Assembly (NCBI GenBank): GCA_030407315.1 | Contig: JALQPE010002008.1 | Location: forward strand, 115,763-179,762 | DNA: 64,000 nt | Direction: 5' to 3' | From: Asparagopsis taxiformis | Lineage: Eukaryota > Rhodophyta > Florideophyceae > Bonnemaisoniales > Bonnemaisoniaceae | Shown: positions 10,047-20,902 of the stretch, in pieces | Layout: each line of letters starts with the position of its first letter | How positions within the stretch are numbered: the first letter of the stretch is position 1 | The notes under the pieces: generated by a model | Databases searched by the model: none | What the model saw: the letters and a program-made list of their open reading frames with translations, nothing else | What the model was told of the DNA's origin: nothing | Translations under genes and position numbers: made by a program

Positions 10047-10317
10047 GGTGACGAGAAGCTTGCCACAGGATCTGCGTTGCCAGTCCTCCTCGCCCGTGCA
10101 CGATACTTCACATGTAAGACGTCTTTGGCACCGAACTACGCCACCGCCAATGACACGTGTGCACTTCGACCACAGACAAATAGATTTCATATTCTTTCAT
10201 AGTTTACGTTCGCCACGTGTATGGGCATCTATCTATATTTCTGAGCATGATCCGCGGATTTCTACCGCCGACTTCAACTTGAGACTGAAGTGACGACAAA
10301 CAACGTCGTCCTCAGCT

Positions 10318-11133
10318 ATGGACGAAGAGTGGACAATTGTTCGAAACGGACCACGAGCCAGAAAGCAGAACAATGTGATAGAAAATGATGAAAAGTTCAT
10401 GTACAAGTCGACAGGAAATGCACGACGAAGAAAGCGAGCGTCACCGCGTCCACAAATTGCGGAAAGCACATCTCACACGATAGCGTCCATAAAGCGCAAT
10501 CTGGAACAAACTGAATGGTGGAAACATCTCGCATCGACATTGCAAACCTATGTCAAGTCGCGACCAGTAAGCTACATCGCATGTCTGGGCCTGGGCTCTT
10601 TTGTCAATACCTGGAATGCACGACATCAATTTGCATGTGCGTTGCTTCTCAAGGATATGTTCTGTAATAATTGCTGCATATCTGACCCTATCATGACGAT
10701 TGACGACGTGAAATTGGCGACGGATTCCGGTTTCAAGGTTGTTGATGCGAATAATTTTTCGGTCAGAGTTGCTTCTCTTGGTTCAGTTGCAATACTATTT
10801 ATGCCGCATTGTGGTCGTGACCTTTATGAATGCATTCTGAAGCAATTTGATGCGTTTGGATCCGAAGCGATGATTTTGGTGGGGAATACACTATCTACAT
10901 ATTGCACGCTGCATCCGGAGCGGACGCAGGCCGATTGTTCACAAATAGCCAAGCTACAAGCAACTAATTGTCTTCACGAAACGAAATGTGCCAGTGCAAA
11001 ATTATCAACGAGCGAGACAGCTTTCAACGATCTCTGTATAAGCACGTTTACAACTCCCATCACACAAGATGTGCATAATGCAACGCAGGCCAGCAAAGCA
11101 ACACCCGTCTCTACAGAAGATGTTTCCACTTAG
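10318..11133 (+). CDS. SRR1-domain protein
   Basis: The protein has 271 residues from an ATG. After a short polar N-terminus beginning MDEEWTIVRNG comes the SRR1-like core: VSYIACLGLGSFVNTWNARHQFACALLLKDMF, then PIMTIDDVKLATDSGFKVVD and SVAILFMPHCGRDLYECIL. The CLGLGSF...ARHQFACALLL block is the most recognisable part. SRR1 is known from plants (light signalling and the clock) and as BER1/SRR1L in fungi and animals; the molecular activity is unclear. The last 60 residues are low-complexity. The final 23 bases of the coding sequence overlap the 3' end of the argininosuccinate lyase gene on the other strand. Confidence 0.8.
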   Translation: MDEEWTIVRNGPRARKQNNVIENDEKFMYKSTGNARRRKRASPRPQIAESTSHTIASIKRNLEQTEWWKHLASTLQTYVKSRPVSYIACLGLGSFVNTWNARHQFACALLLKDMFCNNCCISDPIMTIDDVKLATDSGFKVVDANNFSVRVASLGSVAILFMPHCGRDLYECILKQFDAFGSEAMILVGNTLSTYCTLHPERTQADCSQIAKLQATNCLHETKCASAKLSTSETAFNDLCISTFTTPITQDVHNATQASKATPVSTEDVST

Positions 11134-12481
11134 TTTCGATCTGCTTCTTCGTCTGCGCCGGCGCGGTACCACCGACAATATCACGGGCTGCGACGCTTTT
11201 CTCCGGCTTCCACAGGTCCAGACACTCCTCATTGGCTTCTGGAACGGAGATCTTAATCTGATCTAGAGAGAGCTCATCAAGCGGTACACCAATCTTCCTA
11301 CTATATCCGACTAGTTTCCCTACGCGATGATGGGCGTCACGGAACGGCACATTGTGTTTCACGAGCCATTCAGCCAGATCTGTCGCCATAAGTGCGGGAT
11401 CTGATGCGGCATCATACATTTTTTGCTTATTGACTCGCATGGATGCAATCATCGGAGCGTAGACTGAAAGCACCATTTTGACGGTATCAATTGCATCAAA
11501 TATCGGCTCCTTGTCCTCCTGCATGTCCCTATTGTACGCCAGGGGCATCCCCTTCATAACAGAAAGTAAGGTAACAAGATCTCCGTAAACACGAGCTGTT
11601 TTTCCGCGCGTCAGTTCACACATATCTGGGTTCTTCTTCTGGGGCATGAGCGAACTGCCGGTGCAAAATTCATCTCCCAATTCGACCCAGCCAGCCTCCT
11701 GACTCATCCAGAAGATAATATCTTCGCTGAGACGCGACAGATGCATCATGATAATACTAAACAACGACAAAAGCTCAATTGCAAAATCACGATCACTGAC
11801 AGCATCGAGTGAATTATTCAACACACCATCAAACCCAAGCTGTTCAGCAACCCACTCCCTATCCAACGGAAGCGTCGCCCCCGCCAGTGCACTTGCGCCC
11901 AAAGGCAGATAATTCATCCTCTTCCGCCAGTCACGAATGCGCGACACATCACGTTCCAGCATCTCTGTATACGCGAGCAAATAATGCGCAAGCACAATCG
12001 GCTGCGCATGCTGCAGATGAGTGAAACCCGGCAACACCGTATCTGAATGTTCGGCCGCGAGTCGGACCAAGGCGCGCTGCACGGATATCACACAGTCGCA
12101 TATAACGTCCACCTCATCGCGGAGATACAGCCGGGTGTCCGTTGCGACCTGGTCGTTTCTCGAGCGGCCAGAGTGTAAACGGGCTCCAGGCGCGCCAATG
12201 AGCTCGGTTAGCTTGCTCTCAATGTTCATATGAACGTCTTCCAGCTTGGTGGACCACTCGAATTGACCGTCCTCGATCAGCTTTTGCACTTGCTGCAGAC
12301 CGGCCACGATCGCATCGGCGTCCGCTTGCGGGATGATGTTCTGCCGCGCGAGCATCAACGCGTGCACCGTCGAGCCCTGGATGTCATGCTTGTACATGCG
12401 CCGGTCGTAGGAGACCGACTCGCCCATCTGGGCGACGAGCTCGTTGGGAGCGGCATCGAATCGACCGCCCCACATCGACAT
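11111..12481 (-). CDS. ASL: Argininosuccinate lyase
   Basis: The 456-residue enzyme has the fumarase/aspartase superfamily signature GSSLMPQKKNPD and the ASL-specific blocks WGGRFDAAPNELVAQMGESVSYDRR, LHSGRSRNDQVATDTRLYL and GFTHLQHAQPI. It cleaves argininosuccinate to arginine and fumarate in arginine biosynthesis. The frame continues upstream only with non-ATG codons, so the ATG at 12481 (MSMWGGRF) is the start. An ATG two codons later is equally possible. The length is that of a normal ASL with no obvious transit peptide, suggesting cytosolic location. The 3' end overlaps the SRR1-domain gene by 23 bp, tail to tail. Confidence 0.95.
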   Translation of the reverse strand: MSMWGGRFDAAPNELVAQMGESVSYDRRMYKHDIQGSTVHALMLARQNIIPQADADAIVAGLQQVQKLIEDGQFEWSTKLEDVHMNIESKLTELIGAPGARLHSGRSRNDQVATDTRLYLRDEVDVICDCVISVQRALVRLAAEHSDTVLPGFTHLQHAQPIVLAHYLLAYTEMLERDVSRIRDWRKRMNYLPLGASALAGATLPLDREWVAEQLGFDGVLNNSLDAVSDRDFAIELLSLFSIIMMHLSRLSEDIIFWMSQEAGWVELGDEFCTGSSLMPQKKNPDMCELTRGKTARVYGDLVTLLSVMKGMPLAYNRDMQEDKEPIFDAIDTVKMVLSVYAPMIASMRVNKQKMYDAASDPALMATDLAEWLVKHNVPFRDAHHRVGKLVGYSRKIGVPLDELSLDQIKISVPEANEECLDLWKPEKSVAARDIVGGTAPAQTKKQIETKWKHLL

Positions 12482-12979
12482 TTTGGGATACGGATCTGCG
12501 GGAGGATCGCTGGTTGAGGGAGAATCGTTGTGTAGTTTTGTTTGGTGCGGACGGTGAATGGGAGATTGATGGAATTTTGATAATTTTATTGATTTTACTC
12601 GTGTTACGTCATGTGTACCCTCGGTACGACGGTTGATTCGTTGTTGGAGTGTCAAATGAGCGGGACGCTTGAATTGTATATGAATTGGTCTTCCATTTTT
12701 GGGGCACGATCACGATTACAACTACATTGCACCATTCCAAATTACATTACTTCCAACAATGTACCCAAACTGGCAGAAATCATATGACGTGCAACATATG
12801 TCCAGTACTGCATCAAGCAGAGCCACAACTGTCGTGTTATGTATCCATCATGTCTCTTGAGCGGTATCGCGGAATAGTACCGTCCATACTTGCCGGTACC
12901 ATTGGTCAGCCGTGATGCACCATCAGATGTCTACCCAAGTCACCTCCATCCTGTCCATGTATCCACATTCCTAACACCG

Positions 12980-14143
12980 ATGTACTTCCGAAATTTTCAC
13001 GACCTAAAAGCTCACGCTTTCCAATTCCTGTATCGCATCCCCATCCCACGCAACACTCTTCTCGAAATGACGAACAGCATCAGCGGACAATCATCTCGCA
13101 TCACGCGAAAAACATGGTCTGATCGAGTGCTCAAATCGCAAAATGCTCTCCTCTCCCTACACTCCGCTTCACTCAAGCTGCAACCACGCCCGGTCACACT
13201 TGGATCATCCGAAGTTATCAACGTGGTCACCGCGACATCACCACAATCAACCGACAGGACGTCCGTCCTAGTCCTCATGCACGGCTGGGGATCCGGCCTC
13301 GGCTTCTTCGCACGGACCCTTCCGTTACTGGCGACCCAGTTCCAAACCGTGTACCTCGTCGACGTGCCCGGCATGGGCGCCTCTTCCCGTCCGCAGTTCC
13401 CGAGCCATGGCGTCGACGAGTCGCTCGATTATTTCGTGCACAGACTGCAGGAAATGCGACAGATTCTACACAAAGAGGACGACGTTTTCAGAAAAGCGAC
13501 TGTCAGACATCTGGCCGCCCATAGTATGGGTGCGTATATTTCAGTTGAATGGATGTTGCGCGAGACTTGCTTCGACCATTTGATATTGGTGTCGCCAGTG
13601 GGTGTTCCAAGTCGTCCGGAAGGTGTGGATGAATGGTTGCAGAGTGTCGGACTGTTGAAACGAAGCTTGTTTGGCATGCTGAGAAAATTGTGGAAGGCCG
13701 GTGTGACTCCGCAGGCAGCGTTGAAGATATTACCAACATCTGTGGCTCGCTCATTCTGCGCAAACTACATATCTCACAGATATTTTGGTGAGTACGTCGA
13801 GGGGGAACTGGAAGCAATGACGGAGTACTGTTTGCAATTATCCAAGGCGCCCACTGCTGGCGAGAAGAGTATTTCGACTCTGCTACAACCCGGCGCCTGG
13901 GCTGTTGTTCCGCTGATGGACCGATTACCCACATTAAAAGACCTACCTGTGACGTTTGTGTACGGTGATCGCGACTGGATGGACTGGAGACAGGGCGACG
14001 TTGCGCGAAAGAAGATGCAGGTTGCAACGAGAATGTATGTGGTTGACGATGCGGATCATAACGTTTTTGTGGACAATGCCGCAGGGTTTGCGCGCGTTTG
14101 TCTCAAGGCTTGTAGAGATGTGGAGAGTGGAAGTTTTGTGTAG
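12980..14143 (+). CDS. Alpha/beta hydrolase, ABHD4/ABHD5-like (copy 1)
   Basis: The fold is shown by VLVLMHGWGSGLGFF (oxyanion region), VDVPGMGASSRP, the nucleophile elbow AAHSMGAY, the acid YGDRDWMD, and the C-terminal His in DDADHNVFVD. The nucleophile Ser is present, unlike animal ABHD5, which has Asn there. The HX4D motif (HNVFVD) typical of the ABHD4/5 acyltransferase or lipid hydrolase group is also kept. Lipid or lysophospholipid turnover is therefore likely. The start is uncertain: ATG at 12980 gives 387 residues, ATG at 13067 (better context, MTNSISG) gives 358. The upstream extension could be a targeting peptide. A diverged paralogue sits 4 kb downstream in the same orientation. Confidence 0.8.
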   Translation: MYFRNFHDLKAHAFQFLYRIPIPRNTLLEMTNSISGQSSRITRKTWSDRVLKSQNALLSLHSASLKLQPRPVTLGSSEVINVVTATSPQSTDRTSVLVLMHGWGSGLGFFARTLPLLATQFQTVYLVDVPGMGASSRPQFPSHGVDESLDYFVHRLQEMRQILHKEDDVFRKATVRHLAAHSMGAYISVEWMLRETCFDHLILVSPVGVPSRPEGVDEWLQSVGLLKRSLFGMLRKLWKAGVTPQAALKILPTSVARSFCANYISHRYFGEYVEGELEAMTEYCLQLSKAPTAGEKSISTLLQPGAWAVVPLMDRLPTLKDLPVTFVYGDRDWMDWRQGDVARKKMQVATRMYVVDDADHNVFVDNAAGFARVCLKACRDVESGSFV

Positions 14144-16706
14144 TTCGTTTTTAGACGTCTTGTTTCCAATTTGCTTCCGCGGTTGGACCGGACATGCACA
14201 GCAGGAAGGTGGCGGTTGAGGCGGTGCGTACGTTTCTAAGCTGACGCGGTGGCGGTGTGAATATGTGCCGTTTGTATACAGAGGTATTTGCGGTTTTGTT
14301 TGAGTAAATGTCGGTAGTTTTGTTGAAGATTCGGTTATTGCGTGGGTGCGCGGTGAAGTTTTGTCCGTCGTTCACATTGGGTTGCATGACTGGTCAGCTG
14401 CAAACTGATGGTTTGGATGGAGATACTGTTGTGTAGGATTTGTCGATGGCGCAAGGGTGAAGTAAATGTCACTGGTACATGTGGAGATTTGTGGAGAGAT
14501 ATTCTTGTAGGTGATGTTCCAACGGGATAGATGTAGAATAACATAGGTGAGAGGCGGAATTTTCGTGAGCAAAATATGCTTGGTATACGCATAAACGTCT
14601 TGGAGATATCTCGCAAACAGTGGGTCATAATGACACGTCGTTTGATGGCTTTCGATAGTAATGTCTGGTGGAAAGTTTATATGCGGCCGATTTGAAATGT
14701 CATAGTTGTCACTATCATTGGATGAACGACCTCGAAAAATATTCTAACCAACGTATAATGTTTAGCTTGCTTCAATGTGACGTACACGGATGGACAGGAC
14801 CTGATAGATTACAGTGCAAGATCTAAATCTGCGCTCATCACTGTTTAACGACCAGATAACATAAATTGGTACGCTATTTGAAAGCGGTCGCGCGCCCAAC
14901 CAGCGAAACGGAGCAGCTCAATAAGCCAAGCCAAACCGAGCAGCTATGTAGCATTGCGGGGCATGCATGGTGATAAACGCACAAGAAATCATACTGTGCC
15001 ATCACGGTATCTCTACAACATTGCAAACGAATGATACGACGCTGGCGAGATATTTCACAACGCATACGAAAACGAAACCAACCAACATCATGCAACTGAG
15101 CGCGCCATCGCGCCTTACCACCGTCTGCTTCGTCAGCAAAGCTGGAAGCGCATGGCGCATCGTGCCATGCAGACAGCAAATGATGCACGAGCAACATTAT
15201 ACGAAATCTCCTAGCGAGTGCTCATCATTTGCACCACGCTACCAAATCTCATTACACGCGGAAACTATACAGCGAGTCGAATAGCCGCCGTGCTGATTTG
15301 CAGCGCGGGTCTGCGGGGGTGATTCTTCCGCGGCGTGCAAAGACGGGGTCGTGTATCGCTGTTGCGACATCTGCACATATGCGTCAGCGAGTCAACGCAA
15401 GGTGGCATTTGAAATAGCGCTGCAGACTCCAAGTTGTTATATGGCGCATTTTGTATCGCGGTCGTGTAGGGTTGCGTTGGCTACGTCAACTGTGGACGCG
15501 AGCGAGCGAGGGACGGCGGCAAAGCGTGCGGCGCGGGGGTGAATAATGGTGAGTTGCGCTGTTGCGTGCAGTTTGGTTCTGGTACGATGGTGGAATCTGG
15601 TGTAGTTCGCGGCGCGCAACGCGATTGGATGCGTGGTTCTGGACGTGGATAGAATAATGTGTGTGATGATATACAGTTGTTAGCCGGTTCGAACATTGGA
15701 CGTCGTCGGGGTTATTTATGCACGGTGGGGTTTTGAACGGGGGCGAGTTTGTTGGAGGGGGAGGTAGTAATAAGAGAATTGCAAACTTGAGACTGTTGTG
15801 AATTTGATAGGACAGATGACGGACGCTTAAAAAGGCTGTGCTTGCGCAAGTGGATATAGGTCAGGTAGTTGTATGTTGTCTGCGTGGCGAGCGCAAGTAT
15901 GGTGCATATAAGCTGTGTGTTTACAGCAATTTGCTTGGACAGAGTCGGTGTGGAAGAGGTCCGTAATGTCGGACGTGGGAAATATTGTTCGCTGGCTGGC
16001 GACACGATGGGGAGAAATCAACGCTGCGTGAGCGGCGGGTAGAGGCATTCGAAGAATTACAGCGGTGTAATTGGAGGTGAATTGGTAGCCATGTTTGAGC
16101 TATGAATGGAACGTATGTGCCGCACGGCAGGGATGGTGGATATTGAAACAGGCGATAGAAAACGAGTGGAAAGCGCGTCGCGAGCAATTAGATCCATGAG
16201 CACAATATACAGCGTGACGGTGCGCTGATTGCCTGCCTACTGAGTGGTCATCAAGGCGTTGCTCTACCTTCGGCACTATTATTATACGGCCAAGTCTGTA
16301 CGAGAGATATTATCGGTGGTAAGGCAGAGAATCGATGCAAGGTATGACGCGTACAGTTTCAAAGCTAGCAACCAACTCTATCTGCCGGTAACATACGTTC
16401 CAACTGCCGCTGCCCTGTAATCAACATCATGTCCTCATTGCTGTGCAATCATTCTTTCCAATTGCTCTTGCAGTGGTCACCCGTCTACGCCACCATTCAA
16501 TATTACTCGCCATGTGTAACACGCGCGTTTATCATTTCAAACACGCCACACCTTTGCATCCATCGCGACGTCAACCCTGTCCCAAACACCATCAGCACTA
16601 TTCTCTTACACCGCCACACGCTCCTACTTAACCATGAACGTTCCCCAGACTAAGCAACCCAATCCGTCCTTCAATCCCCCTCGCCATCATCTGTCACCCA
16701 TTCAAA
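14144..16706. other. 2.6-kb intergenic region
   Basis: No convincing gene is seen. Open frames here lack motifs, ATG starts or codon bias. The final part before 16707 is C/T-rich and probably holds the GH16 promoter and leader. Confidence 0.4.
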
Positions 16707-17859
16707 ATGAACCATCTCCCACATCTCCTCCTCCTTCTCCTACTCGTCTCATCACACGGTACGTGTCCCATCCCTTAGCCCGCCATCCACAAGCATACCG
16801 GCACCCAACTAACCCGCCATTACCACAGCCCAAAAACAAATGAGCCCCGGCGAAATCTCGATGGGCGCCAGCCACAATTATCCGCATGTAGCGCCGCCCA
16901 TGTCGGGGAAGAAGCCGCCCGCGCCGACCAGCGCGCGTCAGATGGAGACGATGCCTCTGCCCGAGTCTGAAGACATCAGCGACGAAGATGCCGACACCGA
17001 AACAATCGACATCATGCCAATAGCCATGGACTCTGACGCCGATGTGGGCGCGAACATGAACATGACGAGCACGAATAGCACCATGGCTGCAGAGCCACCG
17101 GTGCAATCACACGTCCAGCGACGTTGCACCGACCGGTCGCAATGCTCGTTCTACGAAGACTTTTCGCGGCGGCGCGACGAGCGCTGGACGGCGGCTGACG
17201 GCTACGCGAACGGCAACCCGTTCGATTCATGGTGGTCGCGTGCGCGTGTGTTGATCGATGAGAGCAGCCGCAAGATGCGTCTGAGCTTGACGCGACAAGC
17301 CAATTTCGGCAAGCCGTTTATGTCTGGTCAGTTGCAGTCGAAAAAATGGCACGGATACGGTTGTTATGAAGTTCGAATGAAGCCGGTGCATCAAGCGGGA
17401 CTTATCACGACGTTTTTCACGTACACAGGGTTCTACGATGCGGCTCCTGGCGCGTCCAAGCAGCACAATGAGATTGATATTGAGTTTATCGAACGGCATC
17501 GCACCGGACAGTTTGTGATGCAGACCAATTACTTTACGAATGGACGCGGTCAGAACGAACACTACATTCGACTGCCGTTCAATGCGGCGGCTGCGTATCA
17601 CAATTACGGCTTCCGATGGACAAACCGTTCGATCGAATGGTACGTGGACGGACGGAAAGTGCACAGCGAGTTCAACAATGTGCCGAAAGCGTCGGTCGCA
17701 CCACACAAGATCATGATGAACTATTGGCCAGTTTCCTCGGTTGCTGCTGGCTGGGCTGGATATTTCCGATTCGTGCCTGGCAAAGTGTCCAGCTATGCAG
17801 GCATCCGTTTCACAAGAGGATCCAACTGCGTCATTCGCAACTCGTTTCCCAACGCCTGA
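16707..17859 (+). CDS. Secreted GH16 family glycoside hydrolase, two exons
   Basis: The exons are 16707-16758 and 16829-17859 (360 residues). Exon 1 encodes a signal peptide (MNHLPHLLLLLLLVSSH). The 70-nt intron begins GTACGT, has CTAAC near its end, finishes CAG, and keeps the frame. Residues of about 30-110 are a low-complexity acidic linker. The catalytic domain follows, with CSFYEDFSRR, MSGQLQSKKWHGYGCYEVRMKP and the active site NEIDIEF at residues 231-237 (ExDxE: Glu232 nucleophile, Asp234, Glu236 acid/base), then YGFRWTNRSIEWYVDGRKV. The ExDxE spacing without the extra bulge residue resembles lichenases and xyloglucan-type GH16 enzymes rather than the ExDxxE group. It probably remodels a cell-wall or matrix polysaccharide; the substrate cannot be read from the sequence. 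Confidence 0.88.
16759..16828 (+). other. Intron in the GH16 gene (70 nt)
   Basis: The donor is G|GTACGT and the acceptor ACCACAG|CC. The branch-site sequence AACTAAC lies about 16 bases before the acceptor. Splicing is in phase 1 and joins a signal peptide to the hydrolase. Without splicing the only ATG of the second exon (16840) would give a cytosolic enzyme. Confidence 0.85.
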
Positions 17860-18130
17860 CTGGCATAACAAACTTTGTATTACTACGACCATAGATAGAC
17901 ATAGATTGGAGAAATACACGTGTATAGAATAATTGAAATAATTTCGACGCCCCATTTCTGTCCTCATTTGAGAGCCCAATTGGCAACGTTGGCAGTCGCA
18001 TGGGAGCGCACATCGCCCCCAACAATCGCCCCCCAGTGCAGTCCAGTCGAGTCGTTGGTCACCCACCATTGCGCAGCAGTTAACCTTCGTCGCGAGCGGA
18101 TGGGTGCCCGCTGTCGGCGCGCAAACAGCT

Positions 18131-19249
18131 ATGGGCAGTACATTGAGTTGTCTCTACGCGACGGCAACGACGCCCATTCGCGCCGTGACATCGCGCTATC
18201 TGCCCGCGACGCCGCCTCTCAGCGTGCCCGCTTCTCTACACCAAGCCGAGGCGCATCTATTATCGCACCTATCCAAAGTGCGCTATGAAAAGCGTTCTGT
18301 CAAACTCCCGTCCGGCAACATCATCAACACCATATCTGCCGGCAACCCGACGCGACCGACGCTAGTGGTCGTGCACGGTTGGGGCGCCGGCGCCGCCTTT
18401 TTCGGGCGCAATCTCGACGGTCTCGCGCGTGATTTCCGCGTCCATCTCGTCGACTGGCTCGGATTTGGCGCCAGTTCGCGTCCGGAGCATCGACTTGACG
18501 CGCATCCGACCGACGCGGAGAACTTTTTCATCGAGGCGCTCGCGGAATGGGTCGTCGAAATGCGCCGATTAGAACAACAACGTCTGCCCAACCCGCGTAA
18601 GAAACCAGCCCCCTTCGCGCCGTTCCATCTCTGCGGCCATTCGATGGGCGCGTTTTTGTCCGTGGCCTTCTCGTTGCGCTACCCGGCGCTCGTGAAAAAC
18701 CTCGTCCTCGCCTCGCCTGTCGGGCTGCCCCGCGCGCCGCAGAATAAAATGCCCCCGCCGACCGCCCCCGTTAAGAAGAGACTGCTGTTCTGGGCGTTGT
18801 TCACGCTCTGGGAACGCGGCTGGACGCCGCAGTCGTTGCTTAGGATAGGCGGTGAGCGTTTGGGGCGTCGCGTGTCGTCATGGATGATTGTGCCGAGATT
18901 TCCCGCCGATAATGACGCGATACAACAGGCGCTTGTGGAGTATTTTTATCAGATTTCATGCGCGACGCCGAGTGGAGAGTACGCGCTTTCGACCATTTTG
19001 GAAAGCGGCGCCTATGCCAGATTGCCGCTTTGTGATCGCATGCAGGATGTTGATGTTCCTGTTACGTTTTTGTATGGTGATCGCGATTGGATGAACTCGG
19101 AGCTGGCGGAGAAAGCGGCGCAGAGCATGAAAGTTGCCGCCTCGGTGCACGTTGTTGAAGATGCTGGTCACCATTTGTATTTTGATAATGCTGCAGATTT
19201 CAACCAGCTTGTCAAGGAAGCGTGTCTGCGTACCTCGGCAGACAATTAA
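18131..19249 (+). CDS. Alpha/beta hydrolase, ABHD4/ABHD5-like (copy 2)
   Basis: The 372-residue protein has VVVHGWGAGAAFFGRNLDGL, VDWLGFGASSRP, the nucleophile LCGHSMGAF, the acid in YGDRDWM and the His in DAGHHLYFDNA, including the HX4D motif of the ABHD4/5 group. The ATG at 18131 is the first in frame; upstream codons are non-ATG. The N-terminus MGSTLSCLY fits the N-myristoylation rule (Gly2, Ser6), with a Cys next to it that could be palmitoylated, suggesting membrane anchoring. That is inference from the consensus. It is clearly paralogous to the gene at 12980-14143 (same DRDWM and HX4D blocks) but strongly diverged. Likely role: lipid hydrolase or acyltransferase. Confidence 0.85.
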   Translation: MGSTLSCLYATATTPIRAVTSRYLPATPPLSVPASLHQAEAHLLSHLSKVRYEKRSVKLPSGNIINTISAGNPTRPTLVVVHGWGAGAAFFGRNLDGLARDFRVHLVDWLGFGASSRPEHRLDAHPTDAENFFIEALAEWVVEMRRLEQQRLPNPRKKPAPFAPFHLCGHSMGAFLSVAFSLRYPALVKNLVLASPVGLPRAPQNKMPPPTAPVKKRLLFWALFTLWERGWTPQSLLRIGGERLGRRVSSWMIVPRFPADNDAIQQALVEYFYQISCATPSGEYALSTILESGAYARLPLCDRMQDVDVPVTFLYGDRDWMNSELAEKAAQSMKVAASVHVVEDAGHHLYFDNAADFNQLVKEACLRTSADN

Positions 19250-19426
19250 CGTGCAGAGTTGAAAGCTATGGAGAAAGATTTTCAAGATGGACAACTCGAC
19301 GTGTTTAAACATAACAATCATAGCTTCGGATCATATCTCGTCAGATATTTTTAGAAACGTTGTAAACATGCTGCCCCCATTGAAATTCCCCAAAATTGCC
19401 AAAGAACATTTTGTCATACATTGTAG

Positions 19427-20902
19427 CTATTCTCCTGACACGTCACCACATCCAGCAATAACCCAATTCCCATCTGCCCACTCTCCGACCAAATCGCCGT
19501 CGACCTTCTCCCACGTGATGTGCAGCAACCCACCGCCTTGATCCGTGACTGTAACCACATCCAGCCCCATCTCCGACACTAGAAAAGCGTGCGATCGCGA
19601 CACAAACACGCCTGCTTTGATTGCCTGGGCCACGCAAACATTGCTGCCCAGACGGAACTTTCCTCTTGGTGACGCGCTCAAAAGGCATGTATTACTTCCA
19701 TCAACTAGATCACTTGTTTCCACACATCCGACCAACCATCGCAATTCTTCAGCACCCAATTTCGGCAGCCCGAGCGCCTCCTCCAGCGTCCGGATCTCCC
19801 GTCGCGCCGTCACGAGTAGGTGTGGCGGCACGCCTGGACGCATGATGTGCCCGTATGCTGCGATAAATATAGACGTTGCGGCTAGAATGGATATCATTAC
19901 TTCCACATCATCCTTTGCGTTGTTGCCAAATCCATTTGTCCTTGCATAGTATACTGTGGCTACCATACCGACGATGGAGGAAATGACGATAACGAACAAT
20001 GTCGTCCAGTGTATCGAGTGTTCCTTCCTTTTAGCGTTTTCAAATCGAGATACCAGGTCGGTCTTTCCGTATTGCATGTCCTTCGTGTTTTCCTCTATCA
20101 CCTTTGAGAAACAATAGCAAGTCTTCAGGGATGACCCTGCGGCCGTGTAATAGCTTCCGCACGGGACAAAGTTTTGGAAAAACTGCCTGTCAAACCGTCC
20201 CGATATACCACAATGGTACTCTCTAGACTCGGCAACGACAACGCCAGCGTCCTTGAGATGCACCCTTGATACATCTTCCGACCGATCGTCCGTGAGCACG
20301 GCGAGTTCATTGGCGGTGCTATAAGCATACTGCACGAATTCGCCCGTTTTAAACGAGGCTCCACCATCAGCAAGTTGATCCAAATCGCTCTGACACAACG
20401 GCACACAGTCCAGATACCATCCATGTCTTGACACGTCCTTTCGCGAGCATACAGCATCGATGAGATCATAAATGTACACATGAATGTCCTCCTTCATCTG
20501 CGCGACATGTCGTCCTGTGAGTAGATTGCTCGCAATGCGCCCGGCGACAGCCGCCATGACTATTGTGTTGAGATACGCCGGTGTGACGTCTTGCTCATTC
20601 TCAAACGTCCTGTAGGCGCGGCGCGTATCCGCGACGCGCAGGTCATTGATCAGGCTCTCCGGTATGCCGCGTGGCAATCTAGATAGTTGTAGACGAGGTC
20701 TCCGCTTCCAGCATTCTCGTTGTCTGGTCGCGCCTGAGACCCATCCGGAGGGTCGCAGAAGAGATTTGGACTTTTCAATCTTCCCGAGGGATAGGGTGGA
20801 ATCCTCTACAGATTTTGCACCCTCCCAAAGTAGTTTGGAATTCGTAGTCATGTTTTCTGCGGGAAGTTGGTATGCGCCGCGCGGTTTAGCGACATCGCGC
20901 AT
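19427..20902 (-). CDS. Uncharacterised protein with two transmembrane segments
   Basis: A 491-codon ATG frame with no family I recognise. The first 80 residues are basic and polar. A segment near 110-135 (YLNTIVMAAVAGRIASNLL) is mildly hydrophobic. The clear membrane pair is near residues 300-350: TTLFVIVISSIVGMVATVYYA and VEVMISILAATSIFIAAYGHI. Between them is a short charged loop. The region 160-260 holds several Cys (VCSRKDV, DCVPLC, YHCGISG, FVPCGSYY, TCYCF) and may be an extracytoplasmic domain. The C-terminal 130 residues are hydrophilic to mixed. It is convergent with the ABHD-like copy 2. The intact frame supports a real gene; the function is unknown. Confidence 0.65.
   Translation of the reverse strand: MRDVAKPRGAYQLPAENMTTNSKLLWEGAKSVEDSTLSLGKIEKSKSLLRPSGWVSGATRQRECWKRRPRLQLSRLPRGIPESLINDLRVADTRRAYRTFENEQDVTPAYLNTIVMAAVAGRIASNLLTGRHVAQMKEDIHVYIYDLIDAVCSRKDVSRHGWYLDCVPLCQSDLDQLADGGASFKTGEFVQYAYSTANELAVLTDDRSEDVSRVHLKDAGVVVAESREYHCGISGRFDRQFFQNFVPCGSYYTAAGSSLKTCYCFSKVIEENTKDMQYGKTDLVSRFENAKRKEHSIHWTTLFVIVISSIVGMVATVYYARTNGFGNNAKDDVEVMISILAATSIFIAAYGHIMRPGVPPHLLVTARREIRTLEEALGLPKLGAEELRWLVGCVETSDLVDGSNTCLLSASPRGKFRLGSNVCVAQAIKAGVFVSRSHAFLVSEMGLDVVTVTDQGGGLLHITWEKVDGDLVGEWADGNWVIAGCGDVSGE

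Noticed and set aside
12482..12655. N-terminal extension of argininosuccinate lyase
   Set aside because: It would need a TTG start, and the sequence is unlike a transit peptide. The ATG at 12481 matches the family start.
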